DNA from: Flammeovirgaceae bacterium UBA976
GTDB taxonomy: Bacteria > Bacteroidota > Bacteroidia > Cytophagales > Cyclobacteriaceae
DNA: 30,201 nucleotides
Direction: 5' to 3'
Assembly: GCA_002292365.1 (NCBI GenBank)
Contig: DBBU01000067.1
Span: 8,061-38,261 of the forward strand
Under the pieces are notes generated by a model. It ran no database searches, was not told the DNA's origin, and saw nothing but the letters and a program-made list of their open reading frames with translations. Positions 17,504-26,762 of the stretch are shown in pieces. The translations under genes were made by a program, and so were the position numbers. Every line of letters begins with the position of its first letter. Position 1 is the stretch's first letter.

Positions 17504-19975
17504 ATGAGCAAAAGTTTTCAGATTTTTCATCCTGACTTTTCGGAGGACGATCCCGAGGAAGTCGTTCAATTAATTAGCTCTGACGAAATTCCTTCACTCA
17601 CGGACGATCAATTACCCGACGAACTTCCCATACTTCCCATCAAAAATACGGTATTGTTTCCTGGGGTAGTCATCCCCATCACGGTCGGTCGTGAAAAGTC
17701 TGTCAAACTGGTGAAGCAAGCCTACAAAGGAGACCGTATCATTGGAGTTACCGCACAAAAAAATCTTAAAATTGAAGAGCCCGGTATAAGAGATCTCAAT
17801 AGCATAGGTACAGTGGCTAAAATTCTTAAAATGTTGGTCCTTCCAGATGGTAATACAACTATCATTATTCAAGGGCAAAAAAGATTTAAAATATTAACCT
17901 TAACTAGTGAAAAACCTTTTATCAAAGCAAAGTATGAGATCTTACATGACCTCGACTTTGATCTAGAAAAAGAAAAAACAGAAGCCATTGTCCAATCACT
18001 AAAAGATACGGCCAATAAGATCATGAAGCTCAATCCTGAAATTCCAAAGGAAGCCCAAATTGCCTTAGAGAACATTGATAGTCATTCCTTTTTGACCCAT
18101 TTTTTAGCAGGGAATGTCAATGCAGAAGTTGCTGAAAAGCAAAAATTACTAGAAATAAATGATCCTATAAAAAGAGCCGAAAAATTATTGCAGTTTATGA
18201 TGAAGGATCTGCAAATGCTTGAATTGAAAAAGGAGATTCAGAAAAAAGTTCATACAGATATTGACCAACAACAAAGAGATTATTTTCTTAGGCAACAAAT
18301 GCGCATCCTGCAAAATGAACTTGGCAATGATGGGCCTGATCAAGAAATTGAAACCCTTAAAACCCGAGGTGATGAAAAGAATTGGCCTGAAGAGGTGAAA
18401 ATTCATTTTTTCAAGGAAATTGATAAAATTCAGCGGATGAATCCAGCAGCAGCAGAATATCCTGTGGCGATGAATTACGTAGAATTACTGGTTGATTTGC
18501 CATGGAATGAATTAACTACAGATAATTTTGACCTTAAGAATTCACAAAAAATATTAGACCGAGATCATTTTGGCCTTGGTAAAGTCAAGGACAGAATACT
18601 AGAATATTTGGCCGTAAGAAAACTCAAGGATGACCTCAAAGGCCCCATTATTTGCCTTTATGGACCTCCTGGCGTGGGCAAAACTTCTTTGGGTAAATCT
18701 ATTGCTGAGGCGCTGGATAGGAAATACATTCGTATGTCATTGGGTGGGCTTCATGATGAAGCGGAAATTAGAGGTCATAGAAAAACCTACATTGGGTCCA
18801 TGCCGGGTAAAATTCTACAAAATATCAAGCGTGCTAAATCATCAAATCCTGTTTTTATATTAGATGAAATTGATAAAATTAACGCCAACTTTAGTGGAGA
18901 TCCTTCCTCGGCATTACTTGAAGTCTTAGATCCCGAACAAAATAGTAGCTTTAAAGACAACTATCTAGAAGTAGACTATGATTTGAGTAAAGTACTTTTT
19001 ATTGCTACGGCAAACTCTTTAGAAACCATCCAACCCGCCCTACGCGATCGTATGGAAATCATTGACATCACAGGTTATACCTTGGAAGAAAAAGTTCAAA
19101 TTGCCAATAAACATTTAATCCCCAAACAAATCACTGAACATGGTTTGACTTCTAAAGATTTAAAATTCAAACAGAAGGCCATTGAAAAAGTAATCAATGA
19201 CTATACCCGCGAATCAGGTGTGCGGAGTCTAGAACGGAAAATTGCTGCTTTAGTCCGAAATATTGCAAAATCCAAAGCCATGGAAACCCCTTTTGAATCG
19301 AAAGTGGATTCCCAACAGGTACGCAGTATTTTAGGCTCAGAGATTTTTGATAAAGAGACATATGAGCACAATGACTTTCCCGGCATTGTCACGGGCTTGG
19401 CTTGGACACCTGCAGGTGGTGATATTTTATTTATAGAATCTAACTTGAGCAGAGGCAAAGGAAAACTCACCCTCTCAGGTCAATTGGGTGATGTAATGAA
19501 GGAGTCTGCTATCACGGCCCTATCCTACCTTAAATCAAATGCTGAAATCCTCGATATCCATTACAAAATATTTGATCATTATGATCTACATATCCATGTA
19601 CCTGCTGGCGCTATTCCAAAAGATGGCCCCTCTGCGGGCATCACCATTTTGACCGCGCTCACCTCTCTTTTCACGCAAAGAAAGGTAAAGGCCAAACTAG
19701 CCATGACTGGAGAAATTACCCTACGAGGTAAAGTATTGCCTGTGGGCGGTGTGAAAGAAAAAATATTGGCTGCCAAACGCGCTGGGATCAAAGAGATTAT
19801 TCTTAGCCTAAGAAACAAGAAAGATATTGACGAGATAGATGATCGATACTTAAAATTATTACAAATTCATTATGTGGAAAATGTGGATGATGTTTTAAAT
19901 ATTGCCTTACTCGATCAGAAAGTTAAGCAACCTTTAAAATTCATTATTCCAGAAGAAAAGACAAAATCTATTTGA
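17504..19975 (+). CDS. lon: ATP-dependent protease La
   Basis: An 823-residue AAA+ serine protease that degrades misfolded and regulatory proteins in the cytoplasm. The N-terminal LAN domain begins at about 40 ([20 protein letters not shown]), preceded by an acidic tail of about 38 residues. A coiled helical region follows (about 220-275). Walker A is GPPGVGKT (387-394), with FILDEIDKI as Walker B. The protease domain carries the dyad S710 (PKDGPSAG) and K753 ([10 protein letters not shown]), with the same 43-residue spacing as in E. coli Lon. ATG at 17504 is the only sensible start. The stop overlaps the porQ TTG by 4 bp (TTGA), so lon, porQ and hslU should be one transcript. A stress-responsive promoter is expected, but I could not pick a convincing one in the 173 bp upstream. 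Confidence 0.97.
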   Translation: MSKSFQIFHPDFSEDDPEEVVQLISSDEIPSLTDDQLPDELPILPIKNTVLFPGVVIPITVGREKSVKLVKQAYKGDRIIGVTAQKNLKIEEPGIRDLNSIGTVAKILKMLVLPDGNTTIIIQGQKRFKILTLTSEKPFIKAKYEILHDLDFDLEKEKTEAIVQSLKDTANKIMKLNPEIPKEAQIALENIDSHSFLTHFLAGNVNAEVAEKQKLLEINDPIKRAEKLLQFMMKDLQMLELKKEIQKKVHTDIDQQQRDYFLRQQMRILQNELGNDGPDQEIETLKTRGDEKNWPEEVKIHFFKEIDKIQRMNPAAAEYPVAMNYVELLVDLPWNELTTDNFDLKNSQKILDRDHFGLGKVKDRILEYLAVRKLKDDLKGPIICLYGPPGVGKTSLGKSIAEALDRKYIRMSLGGLHDEAEIRGHRKTYIGSMPGKILQNIKRAKSSNPVFILDEIDKINANFSGDPSSALLEVLDPEQNSSFKDNYLEVDYDLSKVLFIATANSLETIQPALRDRMEIIDITGYTLEEKVQIANKHLIPKQITEHGLTSKDLKFKQKAIEKVINDYTRESGVRSLERKIAALVRNIAKSKAMETPFESKVDSQQVRSILGSEIFDKETYEHNDFPGIVTGLAWTPAGGDILFIESNLSRGKGKLTLSGQLGDVMKESAITALSYLKSNAEILDIHYKIFDHYDLHIHVPAGAIPKDGPSAGITILTALTSLFTQRKVKAKLAMTGEITLRGKVLPVGGVKEKILAAKRAGIKEIILSLRNKKDIDEIDDRYLKLLQIHYVENVDDVLNIALLDQKVKQPLKFIIPEEKTKSI

Positions 19976-20958
19976 AGGGAACGTCCACTTTATTTTTCCT
20001 AATTTTTTGGTCATCATTATTTGCCCAACAAGGCTTTCATTTTTTAAACCTTCCCAATAGCAGTCGCGCTGCATCGCTTGGAGGATCTGCCGTGTCAAGC
20101 AATGACCATGACATCGCCATGGGGTATCACAATCCGGCAATCCTCGGAGACAGTACTTTAGGAGATATTTATATTATGTATCATCCCTACTTAGCAGGCA
20201 TCAATAGAATGAGTACCATCACTCAATTTAGTGCGGGCAAAATAGGTCCGCTGACTGCTGGTATTTTGTTCACAGATTATGGCACCTTCGATGAAACAGA
20301 CGAGCTGGGAACAGTCATTGGCAGGTTCAAAGCACAAGACTATGTCCTTCACATCGGTAAATCCCATAGTCTGGGTCCTTTTACACTGGGCATCAATTTA
20401 AAAATGGCAGGCTCTTATATCTCAACGACAGGTGCCAATGCCTTGCTGTTCGATTTGGGGGGCATCTACAGAAGTCCTTACCAAAACTTTTCGGTCGGTA
20501 TAGTCATCAAAAACTTAGGTTTTATAATTTCTGATTACACAACTGACGCACATACTTCGCTGCCATTTGATGTATTGATTGGTACCACTTTTAAGCCTGA
20601 ACATATGCCGTTTCGATTTACCGTTACGGCTAGCGACTTGGTTCGTTCAACCGATGACTTGTATGCATCTAATCCTAATGAAAATATCAGGCGATTAAAT
20701 CAAATTTTTAGATATTTCAATTTTGGAACGGCCCTACTTATTGGAAAGCGTATAGAACTTAATTTAGGTTATAATCACAGACAAAGAGTAGCATTTAGTG
20801 TAGATGAAATGGCTTATGGAGCTGGGCTGAGCTTTGGCTTTTTATTAAAAATAAAGAACTATGAATTTCAATTCAGTAATGCCAAAGTACATGCCGCCGC
20901 AATAAGCCAATATTTATCAATCAAAACAAATACGCGCGCTTTAAAACAAATATTCTAA
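19972..20958 (+). CDS. porQ: Type IX secretion system outer-membrane protein PorQ
   Basis: A 328-residue exported protein with a signal peptide (about 1-18, ending LFAQ) and then the PorQ/PorV-type N-terminus FHFLNLPNSSRAASLGGSAV and GYHNPAIL. The rest alternates polar and aromatic residues in short beta-strands with many glycines, as expected for a 14-stranded FadL-like barrel. In Porphyromonas, PorQ works with PorZ, PorU and PorV in the cell-surface attachment complex of the type IX secretion system, so this gene indicates that the organism exports proteins by that route. The start is TTG at 19972, overlapping the lon stop by 4 bp; the signal peptide begins right there, supporting it. hslU follows after 2 bp. 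porQ next to lon is, as I recall, a recurrent arrangement in Bacteroidota. Confidence 0.85.
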   Translation: MKGTSTLFFLIFWSSLFAQQGFHFLNLPNSSRAASLGGSAVSSNDHDIAMGYHNPAILGDSTLGDIYIMYHPYLAGINRMSTITQFSAGKIGPLTAGILFTDYGTFDETDELGTVIGRFKAQDYVLHIGKSHSLGPFTLGINLKMAGSYISTTGANALLFDLGGIYRSPYQNFSVGIVIKNLGFIISDYTTDAHTSLPFDVLIGTTFKPEHMPFRFTVTASDLVRSTDDLYASNPNENIRRLNQIFRYFNFGTALLIGKRIELNLGYNHRQRVAFSVDEMAYGAGLSFGFLLKIKNYEFQFSNAKVHAAAISQYLSIKTNTRALKQIF

Positions 20959-20960
20959 AA

Positions 20961-22328
20961 ATGGAAAATCTTACACCCAAGCAAATTGTTGCCGAATTAG
21001 ATAAATATATTATTGGTCAAGGTGATGCCAAAAGAAATGTGGCCATTGCCCTAAGAAATAGATGGCGAAGAATGAATGTCCAAGGAGAGATTAAAAATGA
21101 TATTATTCCTAATAATATCTTGTTGATAGGATCGACTGGGGTAGGTAAGACTGAAATTGCCAGAAGGCTAGCAAAAATTGCAGATGCTCCATTTACTAAG
21201 GTAGAAGCCTCAAAGTTTACCGAAGTGGGCTATGTGGGCAGAGACGTTGAGAGCATGGTACGAGACCTCGTTGAACAGGCAGTTAATATGGTGCGAATAC
21301 AAAAAAAGGCAGAAGTAAAAGCCAAAGCAGAAGCTATTGTTGAAAACATCATCTTAGATGCTCTAATTCCCCCCCTCAAAGGCAAGTCTTTCCCTGGAGG
21401 AGATGCAGTAACGGATATGACTGATCTTGAACTCAATCAAAAGACACGTGAAAAATTCCGTGAAAAAATTCAAAAAGGTACGCTAGATGATAGAAAAATA
21501 GAAATTGATATCAAAGCTGCCGCTTCTGGTAACCTGGGTATGATTGGAGGTGGTATGATTGATGAATCCTCCATGATTAATATGCAAGATATGCTCAGTA
21601 ATATGATGCCCAAAAAGTCTAAAAGGCGAAAAGTAACCATCTCAGAAGCCAAAAGATTATTACTTGAAGATGAAAGTCAAAGACTCATTGATATGGACGA
21701 AGTCAAAGAAGAGGCACTATATAAAGCGAGTAATACAGGCATTATTTTTATTGATGAAATTGATAAAATCGCAGGTGTCCGCAGTGGAAAATCTGGACCC
21801 GATGTAAGTAGAGAAGGTGTCCAAAGAGATCTTTTGCCTATTGTTGAAGGGAGTAGTGTAACTACCAAATACGGCGTTATTCAGACAGATCATGTATTGT
21901 TCATTGCTGCAGGTGCCTTTCATTTTAGCAAGCCCTCCGATATGATTCCTGAATTACAAGGAAGGTTTCCAATTCGAGTTGAATTGAATAATCTTACCAA
22001 AAAAGATTTTTTAAAGATTTTAAAAGAGCCCAAAAATGCATTGACAAAGCAGTACATCGCTTTAATCGAAGCCGAAAATGTTTCTATCGAATTCAGTGAT
22101 GATGCGCTTGAAGAAATTGCAGAGAAAGCATTTACTATCAATGAAGAAATGGAAAATATAGGTGCACGTCGTTTACAAACGATCATGAGTAGACTCCTCA
22201 ATGATATCTTATTTGATATTCCCGATACCATCGGAGCCCACTCAAAAATTTTAATCGATAAAACCCTTGTAGACCAGAAATTGACTGGGGTTATTAAAAA
22301 TAAAGATTTAAGCGAATATATTCTATAG
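20961..22328 (+). CDS. hslU: HslUV protease ATPase subunit HslU
   Basis: A 455-residue AAA+ unfoldase that forms a hexamer and feeds substrates into the HslV peptidase. Walker A GSTGVGKTE is at 57-65, the substrate-gripping pore loop GYVG at 90-93 (KFTEVGYVGRDVES), Walker B IIFIDEIDKI near 260, and the C-terminus ends in SEYIL, close to the EYIL tail that inserts into HslV. The central I-domain contains a Met-rich segment (IGGGMIDESSMINMQDMLSNMMP region), usual for HslU. ATG is 2 bp after the porQ stop. hslV is usually just upstream of hslU in Proteobacteria; here porQ occupies that place, so hslV must be elsewhere or absent. Confidence 0.97.
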   Translation: MENLTPKQIVAELDKYIIGQGDAKRNVAIALRNRWRRMNVQGEIKNDIIPNNILLIGSTGVGKTEIARRLAKIADAPFTKVEASKFTEVGYVGRDVESMVRDLVEQAVNMVRIQKKAEVKAKAEAIVENIILDALIPPLKGKSFPGGDAVTDMTDLELNQKTREKFREKIQKGTLDDRKIEIDIKAAASGNLGMIGGGMIDESSMINMQDMLSNMMPKKSKRRKVTISEAKRLLLEDESQRLIDMDEVKEEALYKASNTGIIFIDEIDKIAGVRSGKSGPDVSREGVQRDLLPIVEGSSVTTKYGVIQTDHVLFIAAGAFHFSKPSDMIPELQGRFPIRVELNNLTKKDFLKILKEPKNALTKQYIALIEAENVSIEFSDDALEEIAEKAFTINEEMENIGARRLQTIMSRLLNDILFDIPDTIGAHSKILIDKTLVDQKLTGVIKNKDLSEYIL

Positions 22329-22508
22329 CCTAAAATCTCTGCTCAGATCTATTACCTAACGCGGTGGGCTCAATGAGGATTTGAATAGTTGCTGAAGCAC
22401 CCACGTGATCCCCTTACATTATAATTTAAGTCGTAAGATATCAAAAGCGCAAATGACCTAAATTAGTGAGTATAAATTGAATTTATGAAGCCTCAGGTAT
22501 CATAAACC

Positions 22509-23501
22509 ATGTCATTAGCGAAAAAAAATCTTACACTAGACGAATTAAAATCAGGAATTATCGCTGGAGATCGATTGGTTTTGAGCCGGGCAATTACTTT
22601 GTGTGAAAGTCAATTACCTGAAGATCAACGATCCGCAACCCAATTAATAGATTCCATTTTGAGTCATACAGGAACATCCGTGAGGATTGGAGTTACGGGG
22701 ATCCCAGGTGTCGGAAAAAGCACTTTTATAGAAGCATTTGGTTTATTTCTGATCAAAAAAGGTCATAAAATAGCCGTATTACCTATTGATCCCACCAGTA
22801 CCTTAAATCAGGGTAGTATTTTGGGAGATAAAACTCGGATGAATGAACTTTCTCAAAATAGAAATGCATACATCAGACCGAGTCCTACCAGCGGGCACCT
22901 TGGCGGAGTCTCAGAGAAAACACGGGAAAATATGCTCTTGTGCGAAGCGGCAGGATTTGATGTGATTTTAATTGAAACCGTTGGTGTAGGTCAATCCGAA
23001 ACCGCAGTAAAAGATTTGAGTGATTTTTTACTGTTACTGATGATCTCAGGTGCCGGGGATGAATTACAAGGCATCAAAAGAGGATTAATGGAACTTGCCG
23101 ATATGATATTAATCAACAAAAGTGATGGAGAAAATATTGAGGAGAGCCTACGTACCAAAACAGTCTTTGAGCAAGCCCTTCATAATTTTCCCCAGAATAT
23201 AAACCACTGGAAAGTCCCTGTTGAAACCATTTCATCACACCAACCTACAAACCTAGAGCAGGTTTGGAACTACATAGGCAAATACATCACCCTCACGAAG
23301 AAAAATGATTATTTTTATAAAAATAGAAAGCATCAAAATCTACAATGGTTTCGTGAAGGCCTTTCAAACCAGCTGATTAAACATGTGTTCCAAGATCCCA
23401 AATTATCTGACAAAAAAGGAGAAATAGAACAAGCCATTCAGGAAGGTAAACAATCAGTAAAATCCGGTATTGAAGCCCTATTAAAATGTGCTTTTCAATG
23501 A
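22509..23501 (+). CDS. meaB: Methylmalonyl-CoA mutase-associated GTPase MeaB
   Basis: A 330-residue G3E P-loop GTPase that guards methylmalonyl-CoA mutase, gating transfer of adenosylcobalamin and ejecting damaged cofactor. Walker A is GIPGVGKS (64-71) in GVTGIPGVGKSTFIEAFG. Other MeaB signatures are DPTSTLNQGSILGDKTRM, RPSPTSGHLGGVS, ETVGVGQSE and NKSDG (the usual form is NKADG). Both ends look complete. It is separated from hslU by 180 bp, so it probably has its own promoter, though none is convincing by eye. It converges with the btuG-like gene with only 4 bp between stops. The client mutase is in this window but about 13 kb away, and the B12 uptake genes follow immediately, so the three are functionally related. 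Confidence 0.95.
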   Translation: MSLAKKNLTLDELKSGIIAGDRLVLSRAITLCESQLPEDQRSATQLIDSILSHTGTSVRIGVTGIPGVGKSTFIEAFGLFLIKKGHKIAVLPIDPTSTLNQGSILGDKTRMNELSQNRNAYIRPSPTSGHLGGVSEKTRENMLLCEAAGFDVILIETVGVGQSETAVKDLSDFLLLLMISGAGDELQGIKRGLMELADMILINKSDGENIEESLRTKTVFEQALHNFPQNINHWKVPVETISSHQPTNLEQVWNYIGKYITLTKKNDYFYKNRKHQNLQWFREGLSNQLIKHVFQDPKLSDKKGEIEQAIQEGKQSVKSGIEALLKCAFQ

Positions 23502-23505
23502 TGAC

Positions 23506-24603
23506 TTACTCAGATGTAAATACAAACCCATTCGGCCCTCTTCCTACTTCAAATTCTTCTTTTTCACTACCCATTTGATCATAGACATAGACACTTCCTA
23601 GCGATTGAAATCCCTTGGAATCAGCTATGTAAACATCTCCATCTGGAGCTACCCCTATTCCATAAAAAGCAATGGCAGAAGTATTCTCAATGAATGTATC
23701 ATAGCTTTCGTCTCCTATAACGTAACTGTATGCGGTAGTGCCACTGTAAAAATAAAGGACAGACAAATCGACATTGGCAGCCATTCTACCACTGACATTC
23801 ATTCCTAGTGAAATTTCCTGTATCACTTCATCATTGGAGTCCAGTCGTACCAATGAGCCGTTGTTTGCAAGAGTGAAATCAGCATTGTACCCCCCACTGC
23901 AAAGGATCCAAAGATCCCCATTTTGGTCTATGATCATAGCTGCAGGTGATGTGCCTACAGTAATCGTTTGAATGATTTCACGTGTATTCAAATCCATTAT
24001 ACTCAAGGTTTTTTCAAAATTATTGCTTACATAGAGTTTATTGTCTCTAATCGCCAATGCCTCTGCTCCAAACCCTACATTAATGGTATCTAAAATCTCA
24101 TAGGTATTTAAATCCAAAATGGAAATACGACCTCGATCTGAAAAACTTACCCACTCCGAAATATAACCAAAATCCCCCTCACTGACCATATACCTAGGTA
24201 GAGAGACTTCTGAAATGGTATGTAACACTGTCATTTCATCACCATCAACAACCTCTATTTTATTACTATTATTTACCAATATGAAAGCCGTTGTATCCCT
24301 GAGGTACATGGATTGAACTACGTCGCCCAATGGTAATGATGCATTATTTTCAAAAAAAATGTCATTTTGTACCACACCTTCAGAGTCGATAAAAGATATG
24401 GATCCATCATCAGATAAAAAATTTCCCTCATTGATGACAAAAATTCCAGATGAAAAGCTACCTAATTTATTCTGAGAAGTATCATCAGATAATACATTTT
24501 CAGGATCCACCTCCGGATCTTCAGTACAGGAAACAAATAATAAAGTGATGAAAAATAGAATATATAATGGTAATGAATTATCTAAATATTTAGCTTGAAT
24601 CAT
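23506..24603 (-). CDS. btuG: BtuG-like surface lipoprotein, YncE-type beta-propeller
   Basis: A 365-residue lipoprotein with a type II signal ending LLFVSC (Cys26), so acylated at C26. Directly after the cysteine comes an acidic stretch, TEDPEVDPENVLSDD, which fits the lipoprotein export signal that sends Bacteroidota lipoproteins to the cell surface. The body is a series of YncE-like propeller blades (ISILDLNTYEILDTINVGF, LSIMDLNTREIIQTITVGT). In Bacteroides, BtuG is a propeller lipoprotein that binds cobalamin with extreme affinity and caps BtuB. This gene overlaps the B12-receptor stop by 4 bp (ATGA) and lies behind the same riboswitch, which is why I assign BtuG. Binding residues were not checked, and a different YncE/DUF5074 lipoprotein remains possible. 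Confidence 0.8.
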   Translation of the reverse strand: MIQAKYLDNSLPLYILFFITLLFVSCTEDPEVDPENVLSDDTSQNKLGSFSSGIFVINEGNFLSDDGSISFIDSEGVVQNDIFFENNASLPLGDVVQSMYLRDTTAFILVNNSNKIEVVDGDEMTVLHTISEVSLPRYMVSEGDFGYISEWVSFSDRGRISILDLNTYEILDTINVGFGAEALAIRDNKLYVSNNFEKTLSIMDLNTREIIQTITVGTSPAAMIIDQNGDLWILCSGGYNADFTLANNGSLVRLDSNDEVIQEISLGMNVSGRMAANVDLSVLYFYSGTTAYSYVIGDESYDTFIENTSAIAFYGIGVAPDGDVYIADSKGFQSLGSVYVYDQMGSEKEEFEVGRGPNGFVFTSE

Positions 24604-26444
24604 AATTTAGTTATTATTTGTAATTGAAAATTGATTCCAGGCATTGCCCAGTTTTGAATGTTTTCGTAGTAGTTATTAAATATATTATTTGCCTTGAACA
24701 GAGTTTGAATAGTAACTTTACCTAGGATAAGTGGGTAATCGATAGCCATATCAAGTAAAAAATAAGGAGATACCGCGTAAGTATCTGATTGATCTAAAGT
24801 GGTATACCGTCGACTGGTATAAGATTGATCTAAAGCAATAGTCCACTTTTTAATATGGATTTTATTGGACCAAATAGCCGTAAAATAAGGCACATAAGGT
24901 AATTGATTTCCATATGCAGCTTGACTTGGATAGGCAGATTTATTTATAGAACGCTGATAATTTAAGACTACCTCACTTTCTAGCTCCATTTCATTCAAGA
25001 AACATTGGTAATCAAAGGCATACTCAATTCCTGAAATAGTCACTTTTCGGATATTTTCAGGAATCCACATATTTCCTGATTGAGGTAACCATAAAATCCA
25101 ATCTTGGGCCCAAGTTTGATAAACATTGACCTGGGTATTAAACTTAGGATAACGAAGCTTGAAGCCGATCTCAGTACTCGCACTTTGCTCAGGTTTCAAA
25201 AATGGGTTTCCGCCCGGTAACCAAAACCGATCATTGAGTGTGGGGTATCTAAAGCCTTGCGCTATTTTGGCGTGCGATATCAACGAACTCTTGGAAAATA
25301 TCCACTTTCGTTCAGCACCCAAAGAAGGCAACAACTTAGATCCAGCATCAATCATAAATGATTCACGAAGTCCCCAGGTACTGCTCCATCGGTCATTGAT
25401 TCTGTAGGTAACTATAACAAAGAAATCTAATTGTTTTTGAGGATTGATATTCTCAAGATTCGAGCCCTTGGCAGTGAGTAAATTGATTAAAAATCCACTA
25501 TTTAAGTGGAAATGATCACCTATGTCATATTCATATCGCTGAGTTAATGTTATCTGCTGAGAACGAATTGCTGGATTTTGATTATAAATCATTTGATCAT
25601 TCATCCAACCTAGGGTTGTACTTATTGATCCCTTATTTACATCAATAAAATGCTCTACAACTGATTTGATATTATGGGTTTTAATAAAATCTTGACCCTC
25701 ATTTTGGGAAATGACGGGTTGGCTTTCGCGATGTTGATAAAAGAGCAACAGATCTACAGATAAACGCTGATTATTCCAAAAATGTTGAAGTTCTTGTCGA
25801 AAGCCGTAACTCAAAGCAGCTGCATTTTTTTGAGTTTGAATAAGATCTGTTCCTTTTAAAGGATAAGTAAAATCATTATTGATGGCTTCACGATAAATAT
25901 GGGTCGTTCCTTGAACCTGAGCTTTTTTGTACTCTGCTTTTGCTCCCTGGAAATTATAACCAAAACTGCCCAAGCCCAATCCAATGGCTGCCGTATTCGT
26001 TCGAATCTTATTAAAATGATCAATGAACACAGTACCTCCTATAGAACCTGAACCATATAAGGCCCCTTGATTTCCCGGCTGAATGGCCACATCATCTATC
26101 AGCCATGCATGCCATTGTGAGAAATCTGTGGATCCTAAGGTAGGTGCATTGACTGGGATGCCGTGCCAAAGCACATTGGTATGAACAGCGGACGTCCCTC
26201 TAAAAGAGATGGTTGACAACTGTTGATGCCCATAATTTTTCATGTAAACTCCTGCCTGGCTAAAAAGTGCCGCGTCCAAGGTTTTTAAAGGATCGACAGT
26301 GTGAATCATACGCACTACGTCACCTGTAGCATAAGGTACCACTCCAAAACCCATTATTTCAATAGGCTGCATTAAGACCGTATCTGATTGCGCCTTTAAA
26401 AAAAAAGAACACAAAAAGGTCATCCAGAATACAACAACTTTCAC
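24600..26444 (-). CDS. btuB: TonB-dependent cobalamin receptor BtuB
   Basis: A 614-residue outer-membrane receptor that should import vitamin B12 with energy from TonB. It has a short signal peptide (about 1-19, MKVVVFWMTFLCSFFLKAQ), a plug domain (about 25-145, with SFRGTSAVHTNVLWHGIPVN and ALYGSGSIGGTVFID) and a 22-stranded barrel with the closing NNIFNNYYENIQNWAMPG and final strand INFQLQIITKL. The size is close to E. coli BtuB (614 residues in the precursor), and it lacks the N-terminal carboxypeptidase-like domain of SusC receptors. The start is GTG at 26444: the signal peptide begins there, and the internal ATG would shorten it too much. It follows a cobalamin riboswitch and is coupled to the btuG-like gene. 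B12 specificity rests on the riboswitch and neighbours. Confidence 0.9.
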   Translation of the reverse strand: MKVVVFWMTFLCSFFLKAQSDTVLMQPIEIMGFGVVPYATGDVVRMIHTVDPLKTLDAALFSQAGVYMKNYGHQQLSTISFRGTSAVHTNVLWHGIPVNAPTLGSTDFSQWHAWLIDDVAIQPGNQGALYGSGSIGGTVFIDHFNKIRTNTAAIGLGLGSFGYNFQGAKAEYKKAQVQGTTHIYREAINNDFTYPLKGTDLIQTQKNAAALSYGFRQELQHFWNNQRLSVDLLLFYQHRESQPVISQNEGQDFIKTHNIKSVVEHFIDVNKGSISTTLGWMNDQMIYNQNPAIRSQQITLTQRYEYDIGDHFHLNSGFLINLLTAKGSNLENINPQKQLDFFVIVTYRINDRWSSTWGLRESFMIDAGSKLLPSLGAERKWIFSKSSLISHAKIAQGFRYPTLNDRFWLPGGNPFLKPEQSASTEIGFKLRYPKFNTQVNVYQTWAQDWILWLPQSGNMWIPENIRKVTISGIEYAFDYQCFLNEMELESEVVLNYQRSINKSAYPSQAAYGNQLPYVPYFTAIWSNKIHIKKWTIALDQSYTSRRYTTLDQSDTYAVSPYFLLDMAIDYPLILGKVTIQTLFKANNIFNNYYENIQNWAMPGINFQLQIITKL

Positions 26445-26447
26445 CCG

Positions 26448-26495
26448 TCAATTATTTAACCGGGCCCATGGTAAATAGAGAAAAATGACTTTCAC
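26448..26495 (-). other. Possible upstream reading frame in the btuB leader
   Basis: A GTG at 26495-26493 opens a 15-codon frame (VKVIFLYLPWARLNN) ending in TGA at 26450-26448, three bases before the btuB GTG and in the same frame. The nonamer AGGTGAAAG at this false start nearly equals GGGTGAAAG at the real start (26446-26438); another GGGTGAAAG lies at 26513-26505. It could be a leader peptide, a decoy start or chance. No coding support beyond the match. Confidence 0.25.
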
Positions 26496-26537
26496 CTTCC
26501 CTAGCTTTCACCCGAAGCTCGAAATTTTATGTTTAAA

Positions 26538-26694
26538 ATAGGCAGGTCTCCTGACTTGGTTCACTTCATGGCCTTCCCATTGAAAACAACAGTGGCATTG
26601 TGGATGAAGCATGTAAACCTTACAGTTGCGGGGACAGTTCTTGATTTTCACAAGATTCCCTTTTAATCTTGACAGCAAAAATTTGTGCCAAAAA
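26538..26694 (-). promoter_or_regulatory. Cobalamin (adenosylcobalamin-type) riboswitch
   Basis: Read on the minus strand, the conserved elements come in the standard order: AAAAGGGAATCTTGTGAAAATC, then AACTGTCCCCGCAACTGTAA (about 26639-26620), the GCCACTG box (26596-26590), GGGAAGGCCATGAAG, and the 3' B12 box AGTCAGGAGACCTGCC (26556-26541). GGCA near the 5' end can pair with TGCC at the 3' end to close P1. It lies about 95 bases before the btuB GTG and should repress btuB and the btuG-like gene when cobalamin is plentiful. It is on the opposite strand to btuFCD and cannot act on that operon in cis as RNA. No strong terminator with a U-tract is visible between aptamer and gene, so control of translation start is more likely. 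End coordinates are approximate to about 10 bases. Confidence 0.95.
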
Positions 26695-26762
26695 CCGAAT
26701 TCAATACGAAGGTAAGGAAGATTTAAACTAAATAACTCCTTTTTTTTGCTGAATTTTGTTAA

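Noticed and set aside
22329..22508. Structured RNA or terminator after hslU (GTGGG...CCCAC pairing)
   Set aside because: Only five pairs with a loop of nearly 30 bases; no conserved RNA motif recognised. I see nothing firm in this gap.
26707..26714. Minus-strand -7 promoter element TACCTTCG upstream of the cobalamin riboswitch
   Set aside because: It has one mismatch to TAnnTTTG and a suitable position, but no TTTG-like -33 element at the usual distance. Kept only as a possibility.
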